This document shows, one piece after another, positions 17,987 to 27,173 of a DNA stretch of 64,000 nucleotides. This DNA is from Psychroserpens luteus. GTDB lineage: Bacteria > Bacteroidota > Bacteroidia > Flavobacteriales > Flavobacteriaceae. Each line of letters opens with the position of its first letter. Within the stretch, counting starts at the first letter, position 1. Below the pieces are notes generated by a model. It had not been told where the DNA came from, searched no databases, and was given only the letters and a program-made list of their open reading frames with translations. The stretch spans positions 186,001 through 250,000 of the forward strand of contig NZ_JADILU010000002.1 of assembly GCF_015319355.1 (NCBI RefSeq), given 5' to 3'. Made by a program: the position numbers and the translations under genes.

Positions 17987-19747
17987 ATGATATACCCTAA
18001 AATTCCGCTTGCACAAACTGTAATTCAGTTGTGTAAACTTAAAAATATAAAACACATTGTTATTTCTCCTGGAAGTAGAAATGCACCTTTAACGCTTGGA
18101 TTTAGCAATGATGAATTCTTCAATTGTTATAGTATAGTAGATGAGCGTTGTGCTGCTTTTTTTGCTTTAGGTATTGCTCAGCAAACCAAAGAGCCAACAG
18201 TTGTTGTTTGTACTTCAGGTAGCGCGTTACTTAATTATTATCCTGCGATTGCAGAGGCTTTTTATAGTGATATTCCATTAATAGTACTTTCAGCAGATAG
18301 ACCAAAACATTTAATTGGTATTGGTGACGGACAAACGATCAATCAAAAAGACGTTTTTGAGAATCATATCCTATATTCAGCAAATTTAAAATTAGATTTA
18401 AAGGATGAAAAGCGACCATCAGACAAAGATGAGCTTCCTATTTTTAAGAATTTAGAAAATAAGCTAGAACGTATCTTAGGCTTGCAGCAAAGTATTCAGT
18501 CTCATAACGAAGAAGAAATAAACAAAGCATGTAATCTAGCGAGATTTGGTAAAGGACCAGTGCATATTAATATCCCTTTTGACGAACCGCTTTATGAAAC
18601 CGTTGAAGAATTAACAGTTCATCCTAAAACCATAGAATTAGATGTTAAACCATTAAAAATTGATCAGGCAGAGCTTAAAGACTGTATTGATGAATGGTAT
18701 GTATCAAAGAAAAAAATGATATTAATAGGTGTGTTGCCACCTAATCAAATTGAACAACAATGGCTAGATGAGTTAGCAAATGATAATAGTGTGATTGTTT
18801 TTACAGAAACGACTTCTAATGTGCATCATCAAAAATTCTTTCCCAGCATTGATAAAATGATAGCACCTTTAGAAGCTGATGATTTAAAAGCTTTACAGCC
18901 AGAAATATTAATAACTATTGGAGGTTTAATTGTGTCTAAAAAGATTAAAGTCTTTTTAAGAGAATTTCAACCAAAACACCATTGGCATGTAGGAGATAAA
19001 CATGCAAATGATACATTTTTCTGCCTAGATAAGCATATTGTAGCACCACCCAATGATTTTTTTGCTGAGTTTTTGCCAAAAATAACACACGTTGCTAAAA
19101 GTAATTATTTAGATACCTGGACTGCAGTAAAACAATTACGCCATAAAAAACATTTGGAGTATGTGAAGCAAATTCCGTTTAGTGATTTTAAGGCTTTTAG
19201 TCTCATGTTAAAATCTATTCCTAATAAAACTATTTTACAGTTAGGAAATAGCTCTACCATAAGATATGCACAATTGTTTAATATGAATTCTTCTTTAGAA
19301 GTGTTCTGTAATCGCGGTACAAGTGGTATTGATGGCAGTACATCTACAGCTATAGGTTGTGCAGTTGCTAATGCTAAACAGACGACTTTTATCACAGGAG
19401 ATTTAAGTTTTTTCTATGATAGTAATGCATTATGGAATAATTACATCCCAAAAAACTTTAGAATTATAGTGGTTAATAATCAAGGAGGAGGAATATTCAG
19501 GATTCTCCCTGGACATAAAAACACAGATAATTTTGATTACTTCTTTGAAACCAAACATCATCTAACCGCAAAGCAATTATGTGAAATGTATGATTTTGAA
19601 TATGTTACAGCCAGTAATGAGCAAGATTTAGATGTCGCTTTGAAATCATTTCATAATAAATCAAAACAACCACGACTGCTAGAGGTGTTTACACCAAGAA
19701 CAGAAAATGATTCTATCCTCTTAGACTACTTTAAGTTTATCAAATAA
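17987..19747 (+). CDS. menD: 2-succinyl-5-enolpyruvyl-6-hydroxy-3-cyclohexene-1-carboxylate synthase
   Basis: The protein has 586 aa and is a thiamine-diphosphate enzyme. It joins isochorismate with 2-oxoglutarate-derived succinic semialdehyde. Motifs are SPGSRNAPL (about 27) and VDERCAAFFALG (about 51, with the TPP-activating Glu). The C-terminal TPP/Mg motif runs from GDLSFFYD to NNQGGGIFRILPG (about 468-506), after GTSGIDGSTSTAIG. The length is normal for MenD. It starts divergently from the S41 peptidase gene. Confidence 0.96.
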   Translation: MIYPKIPLAQTVIQLCKLKNIKHIVISPGSRNAPLTLGFSNDEFFNCYSIVDERCAAFFALGIAQQTKEPTVVVCTSGSALLNYYPAIAEAFYSDIPLIVLSADRPKHLIGIGDGQTINQKDVFENHILYSANLKLDLKDEKRPSDKDELPIFKNLENKLERILGLQQSIQSHNEEEINKACNLARFGKGPVHINIPFDEPLYETVEELTVHPKTIELDVKPLKIDQAELKDCIDEWYVSKKKMILIGVLPPNQIEQQWLDELANDNSVIVFTETTSNVHHQKFFPSIDKMIAPLEADDLKALQPEILITIGGLIVSKKIKVFLREFQPKHHWHVGDKHANDTFFCLDKHIVAPPNDFFAEFLPKITHVAKSNYLDTWTAVKQLRHKKHLEYVKQIPFSDFKAFSLMLKSIPNKTILQLGNSSTIRYAQLFNMNSSLEVFCNRGTSGIDGSTSTAIGCAVANAKQTTFITGDLSFFYDSNALWNNYIPKNFRIIVVNNQGGGIFRILPGHKNTDNFDYFFETKHHLTAKQLCEMYDFEYVTASNEQDLDVALKSFHNKSKQPRLLEVFTPRTENDSILLDYFKFIK

Positions 19748-19834
19748 AATTGTGACATCTTAAGTTTTCATGTGTCTAATAATTAACTATATTTATAGAG
19801 CAATTATTTATTAACCTAAAAATTAACAACTAAG

Positions 19835-20176
19835 ATGAGTAAAAGAGACGATTTAATAGTAAAGTATGCTGCAGATTTAAAAGATAAATGCGGAGTTACT
19901 GCAGACATGGATTTTTTAACTAAAGTAACCATTGGTTGTGGACCATCAATATATAATGCAGATGCTGCAACAGTTTCTGGATCTGATCCATCTGAATTAG
20001 CTACAGTAAAAAATAATTTCTTAATTAAAAAATTAGGATTAAAAGATAGCGCAGATTTAGACAAAGCAATTGATTCTGTAATGGAAACATACGGTAAATC
20101 AAACCGAAATAAATATAGAGCTGTTGTATATTATTTATTAGCAACACATTTCAAAAAACAATCTGTTTATAAATAG
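19835..20176 (+). CDS. DUF2853-family small protein
   Basis: The protein has 113 aa, is soluble and mostly helical by composition, with no signal peptide. The N-terminus (SKRDDLIVKYAADLK) and the end (KYRAVVYYLLATHFKK) match my memory of DUF2853 proteins, common in Bacteroidota and Proteobacteria and of unknown role. It sits between menD and an S1-domain protein and has its own terminator, so it is likely monocistronic. Confidence 0.8.
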   Translation: MSKRDDLIVKYAADLKDKCGVTADMDFLTKVTIGCGPSIYNADAATVSGSDPSELATVKNNFLIKKLGLKDSADLDKAIDSVMETYGKSNRNKYRAVVYYLLATHFKKQSVYK

Positions 20177-20196
20177 AATTTTTAAAATATATCAAG

Positions 20197-20226
20197 AAGC
20201 GTTACGAGAGTGACGCTTTTTTTTAT
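20197..20226 (+). terminator. rho-independent terminator after the DUF2853 gene
   Basis: Stem AAGCGTTAC pairs with GTGACGCTT (one G:T pair), followed by a run of T. Confidence 0.85.
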
Positions 20227-20322
20227 TCTGAAATTTTAAGTCTTGAGTATTTGTAAAGAAAATACATGTAAATTTCTTGCATCATAAGTCAATAACTCAA
20301 GCCAACTAAAACTCTTTTTGCA

Positions 20323-20330
20323 TATCTTTG
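20323..20330 (+). promoter_or_regulatory. -7 element TATCTTTG directly before the S1-domain gene
   Basis: A perfect TAnnTTTG ends 4 bp before the ATG at 20335. The expected transcription start falls at the start codon itself, implying a leaderless mRNA. Confidence 0.5.
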
Positions 20331-20334
20331 GAGC

Positions 20335-21168
20335 ATGATTAGAATAGGAGACTACAACACATTAGAAATAATACGCGAATCAGAGCAAGGAATATACTTG
20401 TCTGATGCAGAAGATAACCAAGTTTTACTTCCAAATAGGTATGTACCAGAGACATTTCAAATTTGGGATCAACTTGAAGTTTTTGTGTATTTAGATAATG
20501 ATGAACGTCCAGTTGCAGTAACCGATGAACCTTATGTTATTCGTGATGATTTTGCTTTATTGCGTTGTAATCAAGTGACAGATCATGGCGCTTTCTTAGA
20601 TTGGGGATTAGTAAAAGAACTCTTTTGCCCATTTAGTGAACAAGCCTTTAAAATGAAAGCTGGTGGATGGTATCTCATCTTTTGTTATCTCGATGAGAAA
20701 ACAGACAGATTAGTTGCTTCTAGTAAAACCAATCGTTTTTTAGATAATAAAGACTTGACGGTTCAGCAATTTGATGAAGTTGATTTAATTGTATCTCATC
20801 CATCAGATTTAGGAATGAATGTTATCGTTAATAATCAACATTTAGGTTTAATATTTCATGAAGATATATTTAAAGATATTAGTGTTGGAGATCGTTTAAA
20901 AGGATTCGTGAAAAAAGTACGTGAGGATAATAAATTAGATATTGTTCTTGGTAAAATTGGTTATAGAAAAATTGAGCCAAATGCCGATTTAGTCATGGAA
21001 TATCTTGGTGACACCGAAGGCGGTTTTTTAGCGCTTAATGATAAATCTAATCCAGACGACATTAAAAACGTCTTACAAATGAGTAAAAAAACTTTTAAAA
21101 AGGCTATAGGTACTTTGTATAAACAAAAGTTGATTACTATAAAAGATGATGGTATTTATTTGAATTAA
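20335..21168 (+). CDS. S1 RNA-binding domain protein, CvfB/YitL-like
   Basis: The protein has 277 aa. The order matches CvfB: an N-terminal S1-like barrel (GDYNTLEIIRESEQGIYL...), a second S1 motif (DFALLRCNQVTDHGAFLDWGL, about 78-98), a third S1 domain (about 140-205), and a C-terminal winged helix (MSKKTFKKAIGTLYKQ, about 249-264). CvfB proteins bind RNA and affect virulence or gene expression in Gram-positives; the role in Bacteroidota is unknown. The stop overlaps by 4 bp the end of a convergent gene. Confidence 0.88.
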   Translation: MIRIGDYNTLEIIRESEQGIYLSDAEDNQVLLPNRYVPETFQIWDQLEVFVYLDNDERPVAVTDEPYVIRDDFALLRCNQVTDHGAFLDWGLVKELFCPFSEQAFKMKAGGWYLIFCYLDEKTDRLVASSKTNRFLDNKDLTVQQFDEVDLIVSHPSDLGMNVIVNNQHLGLIFHEDIFKDISVGDRLKGFVKKVREDNKLDIVLGKIGYRKIEPNADLVMEYLGDTEGGFLALNDKSNPDDIKNVLQMSKKTFKKAIGTLYKQKLITIKDDGIYLN

Positions 21169-21584
21169 ATAGAAGCAGCTGTTTCTTTTAGATGATATTC
21201 AATCCATTGTATAGCATCTTCTAAATTATCAAAATTTCTCCTATTAAAATTGAAGAAATGATTTTCTATTTCAAATACCTTACTAGCTAATTCTGAGTAA
21301 GTTACTGTAGCGTAGGCTTTTAGATTTTTAAATATCTCATTAAATATTGGAGCATCTGTGACTAAAATGGAGTATGAATGTATTCTGTTGCTAATAAAAC
21401 CGAAACTGGTATTACCATATTGCTTTTCAATTTCAATCTTGGCTTCATTAAAATTATCAAAATTAATGTTTATACCTTCATTGAATTCGCAGACTACAAA
21501 TTTCTTAAAAAAATATAAATCTCCTATATCTATAGTTTTTTTGAATATGAGGTCTTCATAATAAGGAAAATCAACAATTGACAT
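21165..21584 (-). CDS. small cytoplasmic protein, paralogue of the 21814-22242 product
   Basis: The protein has 139 aa and no signal peptide or membrane segment. It shares with the product of 21814-22242 the pattern VVCEFNEGI...I, then a GFISNRIHSYSI block (the other has GIVANRINSYSI), then AYATVTY...E...F. The alternating strand-helix pattern and length recall STAS/SpoIIAA-like folds, but that is a guess. It is convergent with the S1-domain gene. Its promoter region holds a perfect 12-bp inverted repeat, suggesting specific control. Confidence 0.75.
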   Translation of the reverse strand: MSIVDFPYYEDLIFKKTIDIGDLYFFKKFVVCEFNEGININFDNFNEAKIEIEKQYGNTSFGFISNRIHSYSILVTDAPIFNEIFKNLKAYATVTYSELASKVFEIENHFFNFNRRNFDNLEDAIQWIEYHLKETAASI

Positions 21585-21612
21585 ATTTGTTATTTTAAAA
21601 AATTAAAAATGC

Positions 21613-21640
21613 AAATATACTATGCTTACATAGTATATTT
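21613..21640 (-). promoter_or_regulatory. perfect 12-bp inverted repeat overlapping a -7 element
   Basis: The arms are AAATATACTATG (21613-21624) and CATAGTATATTT (21629-21640), with a 4-bp spacer. On the minus strand TATATTTG (21612-21619) is a perfect TAnnTTTG element for the gene starting at 21584. A protein bound to this palindrome would block RNA polymerase, so this is a strong operator candidate. Confidence 0.6.
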
Positions 21641-21813
21641 ATTGTAATTATTAACTTAAATATATTATTATAAATTCTCTATTTATAGGAATGAAAACTT
21701 TACGAATAATGCATATTTTATGAAAATAACTCATAATGATTATTAAAAAAAACATTTAGAGTGTTTAAATTAATAATCTTCTAACAATATGCATTAAAAA
21801 AAGATTATAGAAT

Positions 21814-22242
21814 TTAATTAAGAGGTAAAGGAATAGTGCTTATCACTCTCTTGTAAACAGTATCTAAACCTTCATAAAGGTTATTAAAGCTGATATCTTC
21901 GGAAGTGCAAAACTGACTTTCAATATCAGCATTCATGCGTCCAGCAAAGTTATAACTAACAATTCCGTAGGCAACTAAATTCGGAAACATAGAGCGCACT
22001 TCAACAGTTTCTAACAAAGCTATAGAATAAGAATTAATTCTATTGGCAACAATACCAAAAGGTTTAGAATTTCCGAAGTAATTCATCATAGATTCTAAAA
22101 TTTTCTTCCCGTTTTTTATGTCAGCATGAATGCCTTCGTTAAATTCTACAACAGCAATATGGTTGAAGAAATGAATAACACCTGCTTCAGATTGTTCTTC
22201 TTTAATAATTTGATGTGCAATATTAGAATTCAAAATTTTCAT
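21814..22242 (-). CDS. small cytoplasmic protein, paralogue of the 21165-21584 product
   Basis: The protein has 142 aa. The shared core is HIAVVEFNEGIHADI near 28, GIVANRINSYSI near 62 and LVAYGIVSYN near 88. It is a tandem duplicate of its neighbour, now quite diverged, and lies between the S1-domain gene and menB on the opposite strand. The gap to the paralogue (about 230 bp) holds only AT-rich sequence and the neighbour's palindrome. Function unknown; no catalytic motif was seen. A CTTCGGAA octamer lies within it. Confidence 0.75.
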   Translation of the reverse strand: MKILNSNIAHQIIKEEQSEAGVIHFFNHIAVVEFNEGIHADIKNGKKILESMMNYFGNSKPFGIVANRINSYSIALLETVEVRSMFPNLVAYGIVSYNFAGRMNADIESQFCTSEDISFNNLYEGLDTVYKRVISTIPLPLN

Positions 22243-22404
22243 AGCCCTAAAAGAGGTATTAATTATTATGGCGTTTTAAACTGATGCCTATAATAAGACA
22301 CCTAATTTTATAAAATGTCACATAAATATATAATTGCTAGAATTTTATGTGTTAGCCTCATAAGATTTAGATGTTTTTTGATTGAAGTATTATTTTTAAA
22401 GCAG

Positions 22405-22412
22405 TATTTTTG
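22405..22412 (+). promoter_or_regulatory. -7 element TATTTTTG before menB
   Basis: This is a perfect TAnnTTTG match 18 bp before the ATG at 22431, with TTTG at 22377-22380 as a possible -33 element (spacing 24, slightly long). Confidence 0.5.
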
Positions 22413-22430
22413 TATTAAATATTAATAATT

Positions 22431-23270
22431 ATGAGTCAAACCGAATGGGTTACCGCAAAAACCTATGAAGACATTACCTATAAAAAACGCAATGGTGTTG
22501 CCAGAATAGCGTTTAATCGTCCAGATATTAGAAATGCATTTCGACCTAAAACAACAAAAGAACTTTACGATGCTTTTTACGATGCAGGAGAAGATGTAAA
22601 TATTGGTGTTGTACTTTTATCTGCCGAAGGTCCATCAACAAAAGATGGGATTTGGAGTTTTTGCTCTGGAGGTGATCAAAAAGCAAGAGGTCATCAAGGT
22701 TATGTTGGAGAAGATGGTTATCATCGTCTCAATATTCTTGAGGTTCAACGTTTAATTCGTTTCATGCCAAAAGCTGTTATTGCAGTGGTTCCAGGTTGGG
22801 CAGTAGGAGGAGGACACAGTCTTCATGTAGTTTGTGATTTAACCTTAGCGAGCAAAGAGCATGCTATTTTTAAACAAACAGATGCAGATGTGACAAGTTT
22901 TGATGGTGGATATGGATCTGCTTATTTGGCTAAAATGGTCGGACAAAAACGCGCTCGTGAGATTTTTTTCCTCGGAAGAAATTACTCTGCTCAAGAAGCC
23001 TATGATATGGGAATGGTCAATGCTGTGATTCCTCATGATGATTTAGAAGATACAGCCTATGAATGGGCTCAAGAAATTTTAGAAAAATCACCAACATCAA
23101 TAAAAATGCTAAAATTCGCTATGAATTTGACAGATGATGGGATGGTTGGTCAGCAAGTATTTGCAGGAGAAGCAACTCGTTTAGCATATATGACAGATGA
23201 AGCTAAAGAAGGTCGTGACGCGTTTTTAGAAAAACGTAAGCCTAACTTTGACAAAAAGTGGATTCCTTAA
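22431..23270 (+). CDS. menB: 1,4-dihydroxy-2-naphthoyl-CoA synthase
   Basis: The protein has 279 aa and belongs to the crotonase superfamily. It cyclises o-succinylbenzoyl-CoA to DHNA-CoA. Seen are RPDIRNAFRPKT (about 33), CSGGDQKARG (about 82, the first oxyanion-hole strand), VVPGWAVGGGHSLHVVCDLTLAS (about 119-141, split here as GWAVGGG and CDLTLA), TDADVTSFDGGYGS (about 153) and a C-terminus ending KRKPNFDKKWIP, typical of MenB. menA follows after 15 bp, so the two form an operon. Confidence 0.97.
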   Translation: MSQTEWVTAKTYEDITYKKRNGVARIAFNRPDIRNAFRPKTTKELYDAFYDAGEDVNIGVVLLSAEGPSTKDGIWSFCSGGDQKARGHQGYVGEDGYHRLNILEVQRLIRFMPKAVIAVVPGWAVGGGHSLHVVCDLTLASKEHAIFKQTDADVTSFDGGYGSAYLAKMVGQKRAREIFFLGRNYSAQEAYDMGMVNAVIPHDDLEDTAYEWAQEILEKSPTSIKMLKFAMNLTDDGMVGQQVFAGEATRLAYMTDEAKEGRDAFLEKRKPNFDKKWIP

Positions 23271-23285
23271 TTATAGCGTTGTTTC

Positions 23286-24191
23286 ATGATTAAAAAAATA
23301 AAGCCTTGGCTTTCCGCTTTTAGATTGCGCACCTTGCCACTTTCGGTATCTGGAATTATTATTGGGTCTTGCTTTGCATATTACAATGGCAAATTTGACG
23401 GACTTATAATGACTTGCGCTATTCTTTTAACTATAGCATTACAGATTCTTTCAAATCTTGCTAATGACTATGGAGACGGTATAAGAGGTACAGATAACGA
23501 AAATCGAATAGGACCAGAGCGTGCTATTCAAAGTGGAGCAATTACTCCAACAAAAATGTTTGATGCTATTAAAATCAACGTGCTCATTGTTATTGTGCTC
23601 ACTGTTGGACTCATATTTGTATCATTTGGAAGTAAATATCTTCTCTATACAATATTATTTTTCTTGTTGTCTGGATTTTCGGTGTATGCAGCTATAAACT
23701 ACACAGTAGGGAGTTCTCCCTATGGTTATAGAGGTTTAGGAGATGTATTTGTTTTTATTTTCTTCGGAATTTTAAGCGTCGTTGGGACTTACTTTCTTTA
23801 CACAAAACATTTAGATCACCATGTTTGGTTACCTGCAATTTCATTAGGTTTTTTAAGCATGGGAGTTTTAAATCTCAATAATATGAGAGATATAGAATCT
23901 GATAAATTATCAGGAAAAGAAACGCTTGCAGTCAAGTTAGGTAAAGATAAAGCTAAGACTTATCACTTGACACTTATTTTTTTAGCTATTGTTGTATCTA
24001 TTGTATTTTCACTTTTATACTTTTCTAACTTTTGGAATTTCTTATTCTACATAGCTTTTATTCCATTATCTATTCATATTAATAAAGTTAGAAAAGCTAA
24101 AGACCCAAGAGACTTCGATCCACAATTAAAAGTATTGGCTTTAACCACATTTCTATTTTCAATCCTTTTAGGTATTGGGTATATTTTATGA
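23286..24191 (+). CDS. menA: 1,4-dihydroxy-2-naphthoate polyprenyltransferase
   Basis: The protein has 301 aa with about eight membrane segments and belongs to the UbiA superfamily. It attaches the polyprenyl chain to DHNA, giving demethylmenaquinone in the inner membrane. The first Asp-rich motif is NDYGDGIRGTDN (about 60-71), followed by RIGPERAIQSG. The second is RDIESDKLSGKETLAVKLG (about 201-219). It is operonic with menB. A two-hairpin terminator region follows. Confidence 0.96.
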   Translation: MIKKIKPWLSAFRLRTLPLSVSGIIIGSCFAYYNGKFDGLIMTCAILLTIALQILSNLANDYGDGIRGTDNENRIGPERAIQSGAITPTKMFDAIKINVLIVIVLTVGLIFVSFGSKYLLYTILFFLLSGFSVYAAINYTVGSSPYGYRGLGDVFVFIFFGILSVVGTYFLYTKHLDHHVWLPAISLGFLSMGVLNLNNMRDIESDKLSGKETLAVKLGKDKAKTYHLTLIFLAIVVSIVFSLLYFSNFWNFLFYIAFIPLSIHINKVRKAKDPRDFDPQLKVLALTTFLFSILLGIGYIL

Positions 24192-24260
24192 TTTATTTAA
24201 CATAGATATTTGGTTATCAGAGAATTAATCCTTATATTTACTATAGAAATTTTGTAGGTA

Positions 24261-24344
24261 GACACCTTGTTTATGAGGTGTCAACAATAAAATTTGGGGC
24301 TTAAAAACTCAGACAATTTCTTCAAATCTGTCTGAGTTTTTTTT
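24261..24344 (+). terminator. double hairpin terminator after menB-menA
   Basis: A small hairpin (GACACCT at 24261-24267 with AGGTGTC at 24276-24282) is followed by a strong stem, AAAACTCAGACA (24303-24314) with TGTCTGAGTTTT (24329-24340), then more T. The second is a standard rho-independent terminator; the first may be a spare or a regulatory stem. Confidence 0.8.
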
Positions 24345-24387
24345 GTATTTTCGGGTCAGGTAATTAATCTTATTAAATTTATCACCA

Positions 24388-25065
24388 ATGCAAATTACAT
24401 TTTACGGTCACGCAAGTTTAGGAATCAAAATTGAAGATGTTAATATTTTAGTAGATCCTTTTATTTCAGGAAATCCAAAAGCTGCTCATATAGATATAGA
24501 AACGCTTAAAGCAGATTATATTTTGGTGACTCACGCGCATCAAGATCATATTCTAGATGTAGAAGCCATTGCCAAACGCACAGGAGCAGTTATTGTTTCT
24601 AATTTTGAAATTGCAACACACTTTGATAAATTAGGTTTAGAAAATCACCCGATGAATCATGGCGGACAATGGGATTTTGAATTCGGAAATGTAAAATACG
24701 TCAATGCCATTCACACCTCATCCTTTCCAGATGGTAGTTATGGTGGTCAACCAGGAGGTTTCATCATAGAAGGCGAACATAAAAATATATACATCGCAGG
24801 AGATACCGCTTTAACAATGGATATGAAACTCATCCCATTATTCACAAAGTTAGATTTAGCTATTCTCCCAATAGGAGATAATTTCACGATGGGAATTGAT
24901 GAAGCCATTTTAGCAAGTGATTTTGTGGAGTGTGATAAAGTATTGGGTTACCATTTTGACACCTTTGGTTATATAGAAATTGACCACGAAGAAGCAAAAC
25001 GAAAATTCTTTGACAAGGATAAAGATTTAATGCTGTTAGAGATTGGTGAGAGTATTGAGTTGTAG
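24388..25065 (+). CDS. metal-dependent hydrolase, MBL fold (UPF0173-like)
   Basis: The protein has 225 aa. The metallo-beta-lactamase motif THAHQDHILD (about 49-58) is present, with a second His in AIHTSSFPDG, the Asp in YIAGDTALTMD and the last His in LGYHFDTFG. This fits the UPF0173 metal-dependent hydrolases. The substrate is unknown. From memory, a gene of this kind often sits beside menA in Flavobacteriaceae; a link to menaquinone is only contextual. The small membrane gene begins 26 bp after it. Confidence 0.9.
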   Translation: MQITFYGHASLGIKIEDVNILVDPFISGNPKAAHIDIETLKADYILVTHAHQDHILDVEAIAKRTGAVIVSNFEIATHFDKLGLENHPMNHGGQWDFEFGNVKYVNAIHTSSFPDGSYGGQPGGFIIEGEHKNIYIAGDTALTMDMKLIPLFTKLDLAILPIGDNFTMGIDEAILASDFVECDKVLGYHFDTFGYIEIDHEEAKRKFFDKDKDLMLLEIGESIEL

Positions 25066-25091
25066 ATTGACTTCAATTTGACTAAAAACTA

Positions 25092-25382
25092 ATGAAAAGA
25101 AAAAAAGGATTAATACATACACTAATCTATTATAGTATTTGTGTGGTAGTCTTTATGGTTTTATCTGTGACATTAGAACAACCAAGACATTTTATTGGTT
25201 TGAATTATATATTTCTCTTTTTGATAGCATTAATTGCGTTTTTCTTGATACTTATGAACCTGATTAGTATAGATATGAATAAACATAAAGAGTATAATAT
25301 AGGTGCTCTTTTTGTTCATTTATTTTTTTTAACAGGAGTAATAACATGGTATGTAATTATTTATTATAGTCAATTTGAATAA
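25092..25382 (+). CDS. small membrane protein, unknown
   Basis: The protein has 96 aa with three hydrophobic segments (about 11-26, 34-57 and 72-92) and a Lys/Arg-rich N-terminus (MKRKKG), so the N-terminus is probably cytoplasmic. It lies 26 bp after the MBL hydrolase gene and is probably co-transcribed. No family recognised. Confidence 0.65.
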   Translation: MKRKKGLIHTLIYYSICVVVFMVLSVTLEQPRHFIGLNYIFLFLIALIAFFLILMNLISIDMNKHKEYNIGALFVHLFFLTGVITWYVIIYYSQFE

Positions 25383-25456
25383 AATATTTGTGACTAAAAA
25401 ATTAGGAGATTATTTTGCTAAACATCTTCTGTGATCTTTACTCACAAACAAAAAAC

Positions 25457-26248
25457 CTACCTCACCTTACTACGCAACACAAATTTATGAACCAATCTTG
25501 GTGACAAGCGTTTTAATAACACACCAAAACGTTCAAAATTACCAATATAAGCTTCATACTTTTCTTTACGAATGGCTGTAATCATTTTTTTGACGAAGAC
25601 ATCAACATCTAATCCGTTTTCTGTCATCTCATCTTGATAGTCTTGTTTGCTACCATCTGCAGTTAAAGCATTTCTTGCCACATTGGTATTTACAAAACCA
25701 GGACATATAAAAGTTACTTTCACATGGTCTTTGTCATGTTCTAAACGCAACGCATCAAAAAATCCATGCAAGGCATGTTTTGCACCACAATAGGCAGAGC
25801 GATAATGAGAACTAAACTTTCCCATTAAACTAGACACGACAACATAATGACCAGATTGGTTGGCAACAAAATGAGGTAGCAATGCTTTAGAGATAGCAAC
25901 GGTTCCTAAATAATCAACTTCCATAAGTTTACGATCTACAGCTATAGAGGTTTCTATAATTGGAGAACGCTGACTAATACCACCATTATTCACCAGTATA
26001 TCAATAGTTCCAAATGCTGAAATAGCTTCCTTTGCAATCTCTTGCATGGCATCAGTTTCTGCTAAATCTAGAGGTAATACATACACCAAATCTGGATTAT
26101 TACATAGTTCTTTAACCTTTTCAAGTTCTGAAGTTCTTCTAGCAGACAAGATTAATTTACAATCGTATTTTGATAATGCAATTGCTAAACTTTTTCCAAT
26201 TCCGCTGGAAGCACCAGTAATCCAAATGATTTTATTGTTAAGCTTCAT
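25457..26248 (-). CDS. short-chain dehydrogenase/reductase
   Basis: The protein has about 263 aa from the ATG at 26248; the upstream ATG at 26278 would lie further inside the preceding gene. The N-terminus MKLNNKIIWITGASSGIGKS gives the Rossmann TGxxxGIG motif. NNGG is near 85, the Ser of VVSSLMGKF is near 138, and the catalytic YxxxK is in YCGAKHALHG (about 153). NAD(P)-linked oxidation or reduction of an unknown alcohol or ketone; DltE/YqjQ-like members act on lipids. It overlaps the end of the sterol desaturase-family gene by 11 bp, so the two are translationally linked and may act on one lipid. Confidence 0.9.
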   Translation of the reverse strand: MKLNNKIIWITGASSGIGKSLAIALSKYDCKLILSARRTSELEKVKELCNNPDLVYVLPLDLAETDAMQEIAKEAISAFGTIDILVNNGGISQRSPIIETSIAVDRKLMEVDYLGTVAISKALLPHFVANQSGHYVVVSSLMGKFSSHYRSAYCGAKHALHGFFDALRLEHDKDHVKVTFICPGFVNTNVARNALTADGSKQDYQDEMTENGLDVDVFVKKMITAIRKEKYEAYIGNFERFGVLLKRLSPRLVHKFVLRSKVR

Positions 26249-27173
26249 TTTTGTTTTTTTTAACTGAAAACTGCTCATTTCTTAATAAATCTGTCCATTC
26301 CTTCCTTAAATCATCCGAAAGCTGTCCAGTGCCATCATGTCTCCAACCAGGAGGTTTAATCAGATAAAGTAATCTGTGTTTTAACGATTTCCGACCAGAA
26401 AAAGCATCTTTAAACATTTGTACCCATTCAATAAAAGCAATAGTAATTGGGTTATAGGTATCGATGTTTTTTACCAGTCCGTAAACTACTTTTTCATCTT
26501 TTAATTCAGGTTGAAATGTACCGAAGAGTTTATCCCAAATAATTAAAATTCCTGCGTGATTTCTATCTAAATATAAAGGGTTGCTTCCATGGTGCACACG
26601 ATGATGCGAAGGTGTGTTAAAAACCGCTTCAAACCATTTTGGGAGTTTATCGATGGCTTCAGTATGAATCCAAAATTGATAAAGCAAACTTATTGACATT
26701 TGTAATAAAATCATTCCTGGATGAAAACCTAAAAGTGGCAACCAAAGCCAAAATATGAAGGAGTAAAATCCGCCAGACCATGTTTGTCTCAACGCTGTAC
26801 TTAAATTATAATGTTGAGAGGAGTGATGCACAACGTGAGAAGCCCAAAATAAACGACACTCATGAGATGTGCGATGAAACCAATAATAGGCAAGATCATC
26901 TGCAAAGAATATTAAAACAAAACTCCACCAAGTAATTGGGATGGTAAACAATCTAAAATGTTCATAAATGTAAAAAAATGCCAATAGCACTAATGCTTTA
27001 CTAAAAAAGCCAAGAAATACGTTACCTAATCCCATTGCAATAGAAGAGACTGCATCTTTAGTTTCGTAAGTTTTAATGCCTTGTTTTACTGTTACATACA
27101 ATTCTAATAACATCGCTATGATAAAAACAGGAATGGCAAATAAGATAATATTAGGAAAGTTTGGGTCTTGCAT
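26238..27173 (-). CDS. sterol desaturase / fatty acid hydroxylase family protein
   Basis: The protein has 311 aa with four or so membrane helices. The diiron histidine clusters are in order: HRTSH (about 99), HHSSQH (about 115) and HHRVHH (about 192-197), with an extra His upstream of the last. Family members hydroxylate or desaturate lipid chains, carotenoids or sterols with O2. Distance to the SDR gene is negative (overlap), supporting a joint lipid-modifying step. The substrate is unknown. Confidence 0.9.
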   Translation of the reverse strand: MQDPNFPNIILFAIPVFIIAMLLELYVTVKQGIKTYETKDAVSSIAMGLGNVFLGFFSKALVLLAFFYIYEHFRLFTIPITWWSFVLIFFADDLAYYWFHRTSHECRLFWASHVVHHSSQHYNLSTALRQTWSGGFYSFIFWLWLPLLGFHPGMILLQMSISLLYQFWIHTEAIDKLPKWFEAVFNTPSHHRVHHGSNPLYLDRNHAGILIIWDKLFGTFQPELKDEKVVYGLVKNIDTYNPITIAFIEWVQMFKDAFSGRKSLKHRLLYLIKPPGWRHDGTGQLSDDLRKEWTDLLRNEQFSVKKNKNEA

